From Bolinopsis microptera (lineage: Eukaryota; Ctenophora; Tentaculata; Lobata; Bolinopsidae), in NCBI RefSeq assembly GCF_026151205.1, contig NC_087073.1:6407001-6471000 (forward strand): DNA of 64,000 nucleotides, written 5' to 3'. A program made the translations under genes and the position numbers. Below the pieces are notes generated by a model, which worked only from the letters and a program-made list of their open reading frames with translations, ran no database searches and had not been told where the DNA came from. Below are positions 33,801 through 45,859 of this stretch, in pieces (the first letter of the stretch is position 1; each line of letters opens with the position of its first letter).

Positions 33801-36800
33801 ATTATAAACTGTAGTATAAGTTGCTATTTTTTTTTAAAACACGCAAACGTCAAGAACGTTCTCAAGAATTGATATACCGCAGTTTTTATAAAGGTTTTTA
33901 CAGAAATGAGTGCCCTTTAATTCAGCGAAAATTTTGTAATCATGGTCGTCTTGAGGGACAATTTTGGGTCTGGGGCGTGTGGTCAGATGGTCGTCAAATT
34001 TGTTGTCAAATTAACTCCCAATTACTTACTTCTTCCCTCGTTTCGTTGTTATCTTCATCTCCGCTTGAATCAGAGTCGCTGTATATCTTGGTCATTCTCT
34101 TGTTGGCACGAAATTTCTTGTAGTACTGAATACCTACGGACTTCGCCTGTTTTTTAGTTGGAAAGTTTCTTTTAAACCACCTGTAGCTCTGCTCCTGCGT
34201 CATAAAGGTGACAGGGTCCTGAAATATAAAGAGAAGTCAAAGGAAGTAATCTTCCTTTAAAAAGTTGCTGAATAAAAACCTGACAATAGACTTGACGATA
34301 GTGGGAAGGTTACTTTAATTACATGATTCCAGACCAGCGATGGCTGTTAAGGCTGTGGGAATCTTCACATTTTAAATCATTTGTCCTTATTGCTAAGATT
34401 TATATCAGTTTAAGTTGAGATTTATATGTTATCATAGTAAGTAATCTTATCTAACATAACCTAAATCATCAGCGATACACTGATCATGAAAGTAACTGGC
34501 AGCAAAGATAGAGTATACAATCTATATGGACACGTTCATTTGAGTTTGAGGATATTGGTAAACAAAAATAATAGCGTTTTTGACGATAGTGGCTTAATTT
34601 TGACATCTATTAACCTAGCACGTTCAGAAGTTCTGAACATTAGCCACGTAACCCATACTCCCATATGCACCGCTCAGAAAGAAAATCTATTGTTGTTAGG
34701 CACTATAATGTTTCAAATGTCACATTTTGTGTGACTTAGTTAACTGCAGTTGTCTAATTATCATTCCTTGGTCTGAAATATAGTAAATTAGGTCTATCTA
34801 ACAATTATGATACAACATTGGTTAATGGGCACGGATCGAACGGTTACAAGGCAATATTTGGGTAACTTTGTCACACTCATGATACCATACCTCTATTCTA
34901 CTGTGAGGTGTCCTAAAAACCCTTTCAACTCATTATTTTATGGTTGCTCTACCAAGCATAGCCCTAAAATATGTTGTTTTGAATAGTTAGCTAATACAGG
35001 CACTTGGTTATTGGGAAATGAGGTTAATTCTGTCACAATATATGAAATTTAAAATTTTGGGCGAATAATTTATATCTGATTTTGGTTTGAAAGGCGGGAA
35101 AATTTTATATGATGACAATGTAGTTGATGCAAGTTAAGATCAGTTGATGTTTACATTGTCACAAAAAATTATACGAAATCGTAAATAGATTAAAAACAAT
35201 GATTATAGAATGAAATAGTCTCTTATAATAACTCTTATAATAACTGACGTGACAAAGTAAACATGTCTTGCCCCTATTTTGAAGATCTATATTCTATACC
35301 TCTATTAGACTATTGTCCAGAACATCAGAGCTTAAGTTTAACAATTTTAGGTTAAATTTGTCAAAGTCACTAAAAATGTGACAAAATTAACTTTTCATGC
35401 CCCAACAATTTCAAGATAGTGTGTAAAAATTAGCATAGGCTGCTTTATTACCTATATAAATCAATCCAAACTACAAAAAATGGTGAACGGACCGAATCAC
35501 TACATGACTGAATCCCTAACGGACTGAATCACTACCAATCACTATTGGTAGGGATTAAGGTATACTTTCGGACTGAATCTCTACCGGACTAAATCACTAC
35601 CGCTAATATCTAGACCTAACCACTTTGATGTGATCCCTACTGAACTTTGCAATAAAGGCATAATTATTCGTATTTCATTAGTTAATTATTTTATTTTTTG
35701 TTAATTATTATTACATTTTTCGTGATAATTGACTAAGCAGAAATTTGGTCAAAGAATAATAGATAATATACTGATACAGTAATTTAAATCACACAATAAT
35801 AAGTAAACATTAAAGCATTAACCCAAAATCTTAGATCCAACAGCTTTCAGAAACTCGGTAACATCCCCAAAGTTATCATATTCATCAACCATACGTTGCA
35901 TCTAGCCAGGTCAAACTTCTCCCACTTTGCTGCTCTCTTGAAGGGTTTTCTGGTGAGGATGTTGGTGATCTTCACGTCTGTCAAAGCCTGCTCCCTCTTG
36001 ATGCACTCTAAGAACTTCCAGATAGAAGGGTTGTGACAGTTGACCAAGGAGGCGAAGCCGCTGTTCCAACCCTCTGCGATGTTGCTGGAGCGAGGTAGTA
36101 ACATCTGGGCCGCTTCGTGGTGATTCCAGGAGTCGTGCCTGAAGAGAGGAGGGGTGGAGGTGGTTCCGATCCATGTCGACTCAAAGCCCAGTGGCAAATA
36201 GTCAGGCGTCCAGGAATTTAACACCTAGTCAAAATTTGTTGATAACCGGTAAAAAAAGATTCTTGTGGAAAAAATATTCACATTAATTTAAAATTAAATC
36301 AAAATTGGTCGCTCTCAGGGCTAACGCGATGTTACATCATTTTATCGACTCGAAGTTCGAATCGAGCGCATTCCTAGATTCCATGACTATTTCTTACCTA
36401 TAAGATTGCTTGACTATTTTTTGCGCATTCAGACACCAAAAAACGCGCAGAAAACGCGAGCTATCCATTCCTCCTTCCTCAACATCCCGGAATATGAAAA
36501 AATAGTCATGTAAAATAGTCATTTGAAATAGTCATGCAAAATTTCAGCTCTGATACGCTAAAATATCAAGTTAATCTTAAACAATCGACAATCTAATATG
36601 AATCCTCCCAATCCTCCCAGCCATATTAACTGGTGAACGGTGTAAATATAGAGCGGTATTTTAAAATGTAGCATTCAAAATTTTATGGATTCAAGTTGGC
36701 TCCTTTAGTCTAGATTCATTTAGAAAATTCTCGAAGTTCGAGTAATACAGTATTCTCAGGGTTTGGCGCTTAAGGAAGCTTCACATCCGAGACCGATTTC

Positions 36801-39800
36801 CACGAATCAATTTAATATTGTAGCTACAAGTCAACAACAGTGCAAGTGGGAAGGAAGTGAATCTAGCCATTGCTACTATATCAGGGGAACTCGTGTGTTC
36901 TAGGCTTAAGCAAGCTTCACATCCTAGATCATCTAGAGTACAGTGCAGACAACCCCCTCCATTATACATCCCTATCCCGCTTTAAGTCCGAGTTTATCAT
37001 TGTTTATTGTCCAATATTGTATCTAACCTGGCAGAAGCAAGCTTCAGATCCAAAGTCAGGCCATAAATATCGACACAAGGTCGATGCCACTTTCAGAGTA
37101 GCGAATCGTTCATCATGCTGATGAGAGTCAAATCTTTGCACTCGATCTACCGAGTTAGTATGAAGAATAGTATGGAGATGCCTGTGGGCTAGGCTCTATA
37201 TTTCTTTTAAAAAATATTTCCTTGCGTTTCAAATAAATTAAAGAATTCTCAGAAATTTTTTATTTAATTTCAAAATTTGCAATTGCATATTCATCCGGTA
37301 ATTATTCTAATGGATACGCTAAGCATTTCAAACTAATCTTGACCTGGGAGAAGAGCTGACCAGTGACAAGTCGGCCGCAAAGCGGCCGAAAAATATATAG
37401 CCTTTTTTTCTTCCCAAAATGGATTCCTAGTCATATTTAAAATTTATTCCACTGGGACTCAAAGTACCTTGCGAAGGCAGTCATCTCAGCAGGAAGAGAA
37501 GGTTTGAGAAGCCGCCACGCCTGGTCCACATCACTGACTGGAACGAAGGGGAGAGTTCGAACTAGTTCTCGTTAGGGCTCCTCGTTGCGTACGTAAGTCT
37601 GTGGATCACATGTCTGCCAGGCCCCATAGTAAGCACTCCATGAGAGCCCCGGCTCAGATCACGTCATGATATTAGACTAGTGAATTAAGATCAACTGGTA
37701 GGGATTGAGGTATATTTCAGGACTGAATCACTACCGGACTGAATCACTACCAGTAGTGATATTTGGGTGGTAGTGATTCCGTCCGGTAGGGATTCAGTCC
37801 TACAATCACAAAAAATATATGTTAATGTGATTACCTAACTCTTATAATAACTGATGTGACAAAGTAAACATGTCTTGCCCCTATTTTGAAGATCTATAAC
37901 TCTATTAGAATTCAACAATCTTTCAGAAACGATTGGAAGAATATTGTCCAGAACATAAGAACTCAATTTTTAAAATTTAGATTAATTTGTCAAAGACATT
38001 GAAAATGTGACAAAATTAACTTTCCCTGCCCCAACAGTATCAAGACAGTGTGTTAAAATTGGCATAGGATTTATTACAGGTATATTAAAGTATTAATCGA
38101 TCCAAACTACGAAAAATATCTTTTAATCTGATGACGATTACCTAACTCTTATAATAACTAATGTGACAAAGTAAACATGTCTTGACCCTATTTTGAAGAT
38201 CTATACCTCTATTAGAATACTATGTAACTTTATCATCAACAAAATTTCGATAAACTAGTTATTTTGCCAGCAAGGAGCTAACAGAGTTATAATAATTTTT
38301 TGTGACGAAATTACCCTATTTTTGACCATGTAGCGGTAGTTTAATTGTGACACTGTTAACATATTACCACCTGATAATGATTTATGTGACTGGTGCATGG
38401 TACTAGCAGTGTTGTTTGATCCATAGTACGTATAATATAAGGGGTTTAAGCTGGTATATCATTATTTGTTCAATTTCACACATGTTCAGATATTATCAAG
38501 ATTGTGTGACAAAGTAAGCTTGGTTGTGCCTTCTGTGTTTTAATTCCTTGCGACTATATGATATAATAACAATTCCCAGCACTTCCAGGCCATCAAATAA
38601 ACTTACACTTCTCAGCATTGCTTATCAGGGTGCCCTAAACATTCATCACATATTTTCTTTAATGTGTGACAGAGTAAACCTGAATGCACCATCTAACGAA
38701 AAAAGTCGTCAAATATGTAGGTAATGGTCATATGTACCCATCCAATCAACTGGACACTCAAAAATTTGGTCAAAAACGGCAGCAAGGGGTCCATATTTTC
38801 TCCGTCACATGTTTATAGTGTGACAATGTAACCATTTCCGTGCCGGCCGTATTTAAGCGATATCTTATCACCTGATTAAGATATCCTTATGTGACAAAGT
38901 TAGCCTAGAGGATGAGACGATTATCCTAACCATCAAGGGTTTAAGTAATTTCATAGTGTGACAAAGTCAACTACACTGTGCCTTTTAATAGGATCACTTA
39001 TATTTACCAATATCCTCAAACTCAAATGAACGTGTCCATATATAGTATAGTTAATAGTTATGACAGGAAATAGGAATGTATCTAGGAATGTTGCTCACCA
39101 CTATTTGAACGTAGGCTCCAGTGTCATCATACTCGTACCTTACATTTTTATACACTGGTTTATGCTGTCTTGCAGTTCTTCGCAAATTCTGATAATTAGT
39201 GAAATGTTTACAAAGAAAATGCAAAATATAATACAATATATTTTTGTGATCTCGATAGTCGATGTCATGAAAAAAACAGGGAAAACTGACCTAGAATTGA
39301 ATATTAAACCACAAATTAGTTACTGTCCAATGTCCAGTGTGCTTACCGTGTGATTGTTGTTTATTGTGATATTATTGTGCATTCGTTCTCGTGGAGCTTT
39401 TTTCTCTTTTACCTTTCCGCTATCTTTTTTCTGCTGTTTTTCTGGTTGATTGTCGCCAGTAACATGTGGTTCATCTATAGCGGGAGGTTCCAGATTGTCA
39501 TCAGACTCACTTCCATCATTTAATTTATCATCTTGAACGGGGACTGCCTCACCTTCTGTAGAAGAAGGCACATTCTGATCAGTTTCCTGCTCATTCTCAT
39601 CACAAATAGGCATACTTTCATCAAAGATTGCTTCGCTGTCACCAACAAATTGGTCATTTTTGACAGAAACTTGACTATTTTCGACCGGACTTTCGTGATT
39701 TATAGCAGGACTTTCGTCATTTTCTGAAGTACTATCTTCAAACTCGACAAGTTTTTTCCCATTCTCAGCAAGAATTTGGTCATTCTCGGAAGGAATCTGA

Positions 39801-41155
39801 TGAGCTGGTTCAAACGATTGTTCCTTCTGAGTAAGGACCTCAGAAGAATCTGAAATTGGCTCCCCGTCAGTTAGTAGCTCCTCATCATCTTGGTTTGGAT
39901 TGGGGTCGTTTTCTTTATCCTCTAACGATGTAGTCTATGACAATAATTGAGGTGTTAGGTACCTTAAGAGCGACATATCACATATTAAGTCTTATTAAAT
40001 TTCTTTGAACTTAATTTAAGGCAAAACCTAGTACCGGTCACAAGTTCATAGTCAGCTGAAATGTTGGTAAAGCATGAACACTTAAAATTTGACATGCAAC
40101 AAAACCCTATTTATTCAAAAAAGCATGCTCAAATGGAGAATTTGAATAGTGATAAAATTTTACCTGTGTTCTCCCATAATCTATAGCTTCTTTTTTCATA
40201 AATTCGGTCTCATTCCTCTGAAATTGATAAATTGACACAACTACTACAACTGGTGTAAACAAATTCTGTACCGTCTACATACAGGAATAAAAAACTTACT
40301 CATTATATAGGATTTAAGCATGGTAGAGTGATTGCAAGATCTAAACGGATACACTCTCAAATACATCATCATTTTGACGTCCCCAACGTTAATGTGGTTC
40401 ATAAACATTTCAAAGGCTTTATTACACAATACACAATTTAAATTTATATGGCCAAAACATACCGATTCTTTGTCAAGCTGCTCTTGGAAAGCTTTCTGTA
40501 AGCTAGCAGGTACTTCAAAGGATAATTTGTTGACCCTGTGAGCTTCAAGGATAGTCATCTGAAAATAACAAGTATTTTAAAATAAACGATTAAGTAAGTG
40601 AACATTATAATTAATCAAAAATGTTAGACATGAGCTTGTATTAATCTTTCTCTGACTACAGAAAACTTGCTATATTATAACCTTTCTTTTGAAGCATTCT
40701 ACTTTGTCAGGGATCCCAGTTGAAGTGACAGATTCAAGGGAAAGAATTCCATTATCAAAATCTATCTCTTCTATCTCACCATAGAACACGTCTGAAATTT
40801 TAAAATTATCTTCAATTATAAAACCGATTGGGTTAGTCTAAGCAACTATATAGGGTTAGTTAAATTGGCTTAGTCTAAGCAATAAGACATTGAACAAATT
40901 TGCCTTCAAGTATCATACTCGTGCTAAAGAGCTGACATCTGATGTTATGCGTTTATTTCATTGAGCTTACAGAAATTGAAAATTATCTGTTAAGTCCAGC
41001 ATATGCTTGAAGAATTCCAAATATAAATACCATGAAGTGATTTCTCATTGTTTAATTAACTTACTTTGTTCCAAGCCGTAACGCTGTCGTTCAAGGTCAG
41101 TTGGTATATATTCAATATATTCACGAACGTGGTATTTTCTCATACCATTGCTCAT
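30857..41155 (-). CDS. 14-exon gene for ~851-residue acidic/basic nuclear-looking protein, LSm-like N-terminus
   Basis: Phase-compatible exons: 41155-41065, 40791-40682, 40558-40463, 40217-40164, 39934-39347, 39188-39099, 34218-34030, 33725-33608, 33444-33313, 33146-32499, 32157-32065, 31561-31454, 31323-31217 and 30988-30857 (stop 30857). The N-terminus (VFYGEIEEIDFDNGILSLES and VTSTGIPDKVECF) has strand spacing like an LSm/Sm-type fold as in EDC3 or EXD1, a weak visual match only. Next come a long acidic region (39934-39347), a compact segment FMTQEQSYRWFKRNFPTKKQ, three NSSKNETA repeats, and a Lys/Ser-rich stretch with GGRGRPKK, an AT-hook-like core. The C-terminus (YPGSVVYVENPDLDTVTIHG, MVLKLTWGSANLTYEG, GSSYTMTTMRGAL) looks like a beta-rich domain I cannot name. 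The 4.9 kb sixth intron contains a Mutator-like element. No function assigned; a chromatin or RNA role is inference from composition. Confidence 0.7.
35850..36224 (-). pseudogene. MULE-type transposase C-terminal fragment
   Basis: The frame contains FESTWIGTT, HDSWNHHEAAQ, LPRSSNIAEGWNSGFASLVN and PSIWKFLECIKREQALTDVK. The WN-H-E, N-x-x-E-G-W-x-x-x-F and P-x-I-W-K-F-L-x-x-(I/L)-K-x-E-Q blocks are characteristic of animal MULE/FLYWCH-associated transposases. No complete catalytic domain is present. Confidence 0.8.
37437..37600 (-). pseudogene. MULE-type transposase upstream fragment
   Basis: The minus-strand frame reads LPFVPVSDVDQAWRLLKPSL and then MTAFARYFESQWNKF before a stop at 37437. In the family this segment directly precedes the WIGTT...WNxHE block found at 35850-36224. 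The near-duplicate FESQW/FESTW at the two inner ends suggests an interruption there. Confidence 0.75.
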
Positions 41156-41739
41156 GCTGAATTGTGTAAATATTAGAAAACTAACTAAAAACATGAAGTC
41201 CTAGGCCTCAGTCCCATCCACCATAAAGCCATAAATTGCAAGAATGCTTTAGCAATAAGTTGGGTGCTAAAACCTGCAAGTACATGACAATTCTTGAAGT
41301 TTAATGTATGAAAGCAACTCGAGTAGAGAACATCACCTAAACCGATGCAGGGTGTTGGGGAATTGATCGAAATATAGTAAAGCAAATAAGTGATTAAAAA
41401 ATAGATATACATTTGCTCTCAACGAGATTCATTTAATCTACTAAACGATCTTTTTGAAAAACTGCGAAATCAAATGACAGGTAAAATTGTGACATAACCC
41501 GTCATTCACTTACTAAAAAGAAAAAAACCCAATTTATTATGAAAAAACAAAGTGGTCTTACAACTTTACATTATCAAAAATCAAAACAATCAAACTTACA
41601 GTCATAAAAAATAGTACTTGCATACTCAAATAAACTATCAATTTTGTCCAGTGACAAATGCAATTATTAAGTCCAAATTGCAAAACCAGGATTTTCTAAA
41701 CCCAATCTGCAATGGTCGATGTACTTTCATTTCATCTCT

Positions 41740-43916
41740 CTATTCTATCATAGCAAGAATTGTTTCAAAATGTTCGGCTTTATAAGATGGGATCAGTCTT
41801 ATACTAATCTTGTTCCCGTTAGTTTGAAACTCAACAAAACTGCTAGCATCACATCCAAATACAGCGTACAGAATCTCTTGCAAGGCACACTTTTTTGGAG
41901 TACCAGGGACTTCTTTTCTCACTCTTTTCTCAAATACAACATGAACTATCCAACCCTCAGCTAGGATATTGAGAACCTTGATCTTGTCATCATCGTTTAG
42001 ATTTAACAATTCTGGATTATCATTTAGCCTGTGTGCTGGTGTACTTTTTACTGAACAAGAATCTGCAGAGTTACTTTGAATTGGCGGCTTAGTACTCTGA
42101 ATTGGCTTATTACTCTGAATTGGCTTAGTACTCTGAATTGGCTTAGTACTCTGAATTGGAGGCTTAGTACTCTGAATTGGCTGGGTGTATCCACTTGCAG
42201 ATGGTCTCTTAGGACCAGAGTTTTTTGTCACCCTTTTCTCAGATGAGATTGATGTTCTCTCAGCCGCAGGAGCATTAGCAAAGTCCTCTGGTTTACCGTA
42301 GTCACTAAATTTGTAGCGTGCTGCTGAAACAAAAATAGATTGGTTATAATGTATAATAAAATCACTTTGACATCATGTTCAGAAATATCAACATCATAGT
42401 CATACCAAAATTAATTAAATGTTCTATAATATTGAAATACCACTATGTTTGGTTGAAACAGCAAATTCAACTGACTCAGCTGGACATGCTAAATAATTTC
42501 TTAAAATTAAATCACATGTTAGTTAATAAGTATGGATATTCACGTTTTTTGAGTTCATCAGTCACAGCCTGCTCATTTAGATACAAACTACTAGTCAAGC
42601 TAGGACCACTCAAAGGGGGATCAATTCTCTCAGAAGCTTGAGATTCAGGCTGGATGGTATCCAAATCCTCATCATCGGTAATCTTCACGATTTTGTACTT
42701 AGTGTAGTTACCAGGAAGGTCAGGCTCGGGTAAATCTTGCGATGGTTTTGTCTCATCTGATTCCACAGGATCAGGCATTATTTCGAGACCAGGCAATATT
42801 TCGAGATCAGGTAATATTACGAGATCATCAACGCAAGTTGAAGAAGTTTTTGGGGGCAATATGGTGTCACATTGAGGGGACTCAACTGTACTGGATTTGA
42901 GTGAAAGAAAGGAATTAGGTAATTGTTTAATTTGATCCACATTGTTCAGTTCAAGTGATATCTTTTTCAGTTCACTTACAAGTTCTTCTGTTTGAGACGT
43001 CTCAGATTTATTTTCATCTTGTGTACATACTGAAGATGATGAACTATTTTGTACAGCTCTTCCCCTTCTCAGTGTTTGGACAGAGCTTTCTTCTATAGTC
43101 TGAATGACGCTTGATTGACAAGCTTGTACTGTGTCTCCTTCAACACTGGAATCAGCAGGAAGCGAAATTGGGGATAAGACATTGACTTGAGAAACAATAA
43201 ATGGATCATCATCTATTGATAGACTGGACTTGGGTCGTCGTAAAAAACTTTCTTTTTCAGCTACATCTTCTGAGAATGATAAAATGTTTACAAGTCAGAA
43301 TAAAAAGCTATTTCATTAGTCATCGATCAAAGATATTTGAATATTAAATTGCTTTCATCAGAAGTATGATGATGTGAAATATAGATAAATAAACATTATA
43401 CAATGAAAAATTTTTTTTTAAAAGATTCAATGCAAACTTACTTGACAAAAGGTCCAAAGTGGATTGAGCATTCGACAGTTGTTCTGTACTTATACAGTTT
43501 GATCTGATTATGCGTTCTAACTCGTCTGATGGCAGAAGATTAGAAAGATCAAGGTTTCCTAGGCTGTTGAAAAACATCCTCTCCAACTCCGAGGCCACAA
43601 AATCATATTTATCGAATCGTAGTTGCCTGTAAAACGACAGTAGGTTTAATTTCTTAAATATTTTACATTCAAGCTTTTATAATAAAACACTCAGAACACG
43701 TCAATGGGAGAAATGAATTATACCAACTTGGCCAGCAGAAAGGTGGGATGTTTGAAATAATTTTCAAAATATCCAAGCTTCTGTAATTGACATGCAAGCT
43801 TTTACTTGTCTATCAGTAAAGAAATATATAAAGATAACAAAAAAAGTATAAATATGAACAACTGACCTTACAATGAGGAAATATGTGATCCTTTTTGAAG
43901 TCAAATAGCACACCAT
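41740..43916 (-). CDS. Paralog 2 of the unknown repeated-domain family
   Basis: Exons 43916-43867, 43626-43442, 43269-42544 and 42323-41740 (stop 41740) give about 514 residues. Exons 1 and 2 have exactly the same lengths (50 and 185 bases) and phases as in paralog 1, and the encoded N-termini are close (MVCYLTSKRITYFLIVRQLR). The middle shares blocks such as ELVSELKKIS, PNSFLSLKSSTVESPQC and RRGRAV. The last exon begins (A)RYKFSDYGKPEDFAN, then has about six Lys-Pro-Ile-Gln-Ser-Thr-type repeats, and ends with one complete copy of the ~85-residue domain (DDKIKVLNILAEGW, FEKRVRKEV, ALQEILYAVFG, ISIRLIPSY, AEHFETILAMIE). The family is not recognised. The last exon offers a tandem CAGCAG acceptor. 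Copy number of the domain is one here and two in paralog 1. Confidence 0.78.
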
Positions 43917-43999
43917 CAGTCAAATAAGTATAGCCAGCTCTAAAAAGTAATCTTCATTGCATAACTCCTATGATGATGATTTCATAATTTTGATTTGAT

Positions 44000-45859
44000 A
44001 CCGAAAAACATGATTATCCTTAAAAACACTCCTATGTATTTAAATCTAGAACTCTAGTCATAAGAGCAACTGCCTTAACGTGCAGAAGTGAAAACAAATG
44101 AATAAAAAAATACTAGGAGTGCTTAATACTCATAATAAATAGATTCGTTCAATGTCATAAAATTCTTAACCATACATGTGGTAAGAATATTTAATATGTC
44201 TGTAAACTACTGCATAGAATTCTCGGTATAAAATTTTGAGTGTCATTTCTAGCATAAGGGTACAGAGCCGTATATCAAGACACTCCACTTATCGTTTTAG
44301 CTCATCGTCCAATCTTAGCCAGTAGAAGGTGTTCAATTGAAGCTATGCACCAATTATTGTCAAAAACAAGGAAGGAGCAAAAACAACAAAGAAAAGCACC
44401 CAGCACAACACAGCATCGAACCTCACTGAGAGTGGCAAACACTACTGTATTTTAGTAGTTGTCAGTAGTTGTTAGAAGTTCTCATAAATTTCCTGGATGG
44501 GGTTCATACGAAGCGAATAAACAACTTACTTAAACATAAATTCTAATTTAATAAAAATATCCAGCCATAATAGTGATTTGTAATATGATACTGCGAAGCA
44601 TTGTGTCTGTCCACTCAAATAGTATTTGGTGATGTACAGTGGTGTCTGACGATTGCTTAATTGGAATTATCTGGTATCATCAAACAATTATGTTTTAAAA
44701 CTCTTTAATATCTAAGCTGGCTACGAAAATTCAAAATATTGAGGTATTTGGGCCCGCTCAGCTTTGTGACATTATTTTAATTCCTTGCACTTTAATAAAA
44801 GCCAATTGGATAAACTTAAATTGCTTACTACTGTGGCGAAATCAACAATTTTAATCAATGAATTTTTTTGACCATTGTTAATGATTTGGCCCGGCGCGCG
44901 CTACTTCGTAGCTCGAGAAGAAAGTGGCGCGCGCTACTTCGAAGAAATTTAGACGAGTAACATCCGTCAAAATTTTTAAAAAGGCTGCACAATGAACTAG
45001 CTTTTTATTTATACAATATAATATTTCATTCGAGGACTTCGCCGCTCCGAAGCGCCGCACAAACTAGCATTCTTGCTTCGCATCGTTGAATAGATCGTTG
45101 CTTTGTTAATTGATGGCAGAGCAACTTGATTCACGATGTTAATCCTTTCCAGTTCGGAATCTGCGAGAAGCTCGGAATCTGCGAGAAGAATTATTTGATG
45201 CGCGGCGCAGCCCAGTAGTGCATCGTGCTACAACTTGAAAGATTGACATCGTTAATCAAATCATTTCTTGACACACGCTGTAACCCCTTTCGAGCGCGCG
45301 CGAAGCGGCCGGTCGGCGTGCACACTTCGCGTGCACAAGAGGTATACAACTTGTAGCAAGCTGAGTGAATTACGACCTCCATCGCCCTGAAAAAAGTGCG
45401 AATGCTCATTGGATATTAGAGCGCACGTGACTCGCATTCACGTGATCGTTCATAACCAATTACAGCCGCGCAAAAGATCACGTGCACGCCAACTTCCAAT
45501 AAAAAATAAGTGACGTATGCGCTACAAGAGCAGCGCGCTGAGTTAGATTGTAAAATTGAAAATCTGATTATTTGATTGTAAAATCGCATAAACGCGCCTA
45601 TTTGCGCGTTTTAGAGGGTTCAATTACGCCAGGCTATGTTTATTGTTTATGAACATAATAGCCTGGGGTCCCCAGGTAAGCCTTGCGCGTTCGCTGACAT
45701 AACTATATTTTCGCCTCACAATTTGGCTTTTACGTGAGAAACGCTACAACTGTGTACATTCAATTAAATCAAGTGTTGCAATTGGCAGAGCACAATACGT
45801 CAGTACATTGCTACCAATATTTGTAAACTTTAACAATCAAATATATACAAGTTTCAACA
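44000..45859. other. Gene-poor region with a GC-rich block
   Basis: No exon was supported. From about 44880 to 45540 GC rises well above the surroundings, with palindromic words (GTGCACACTTCGCGTGCAC, GCGCGCGCTACTTCG twice, a tandem CTCGGAATCTGCGAGAAG). This could be the body of an unknown transposon or a regulatory GC island; neither is established. Confidence 0.4.

Larger units (their letters stand above)
35482..37807. mobile_element. Mutator-like (MULE) DNA transposon with 9-bp target duplication
   Basis: The element is flanked by identical ACAAAAAAT at 35473-35481 and 37808-37816, the 9-bp duplication typical of Mutator elements. Both termini carry inverted, internally repeated GGACTGAATCACTACC-type motifs (about 35485-35610 and 37690-37800). 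The interior encodes transposase fragments on the minus strand. About 1.2 kb (36230-37435) separates the two fragments and is either an intron or a further insertion. Confidence 0.85.
34850..38960. repeat. Diverged repeat array with TGTGACAAAGTAAAC motif
   Basis: Large parts of this intron are related copies of a unit containing CTCTTATAATAACTGATGTG, ACAAAGTAAACATGTCTTGC and CCCTATTTTGAAGATCTATA. Clear copies lie at 35220-35300, 37840-37905 and 38145-38215. TGTGACAAAGT-like words recur to about 38960. The Mutator-like element at 35482 interrupts one copy. Confidence 0.75.

Noticed and set aside
36330-36380. tRNA-like GTTCGAATC box
   Set aside because: No matching acceptor stem, A box or cloverleaf could be drawn around it.
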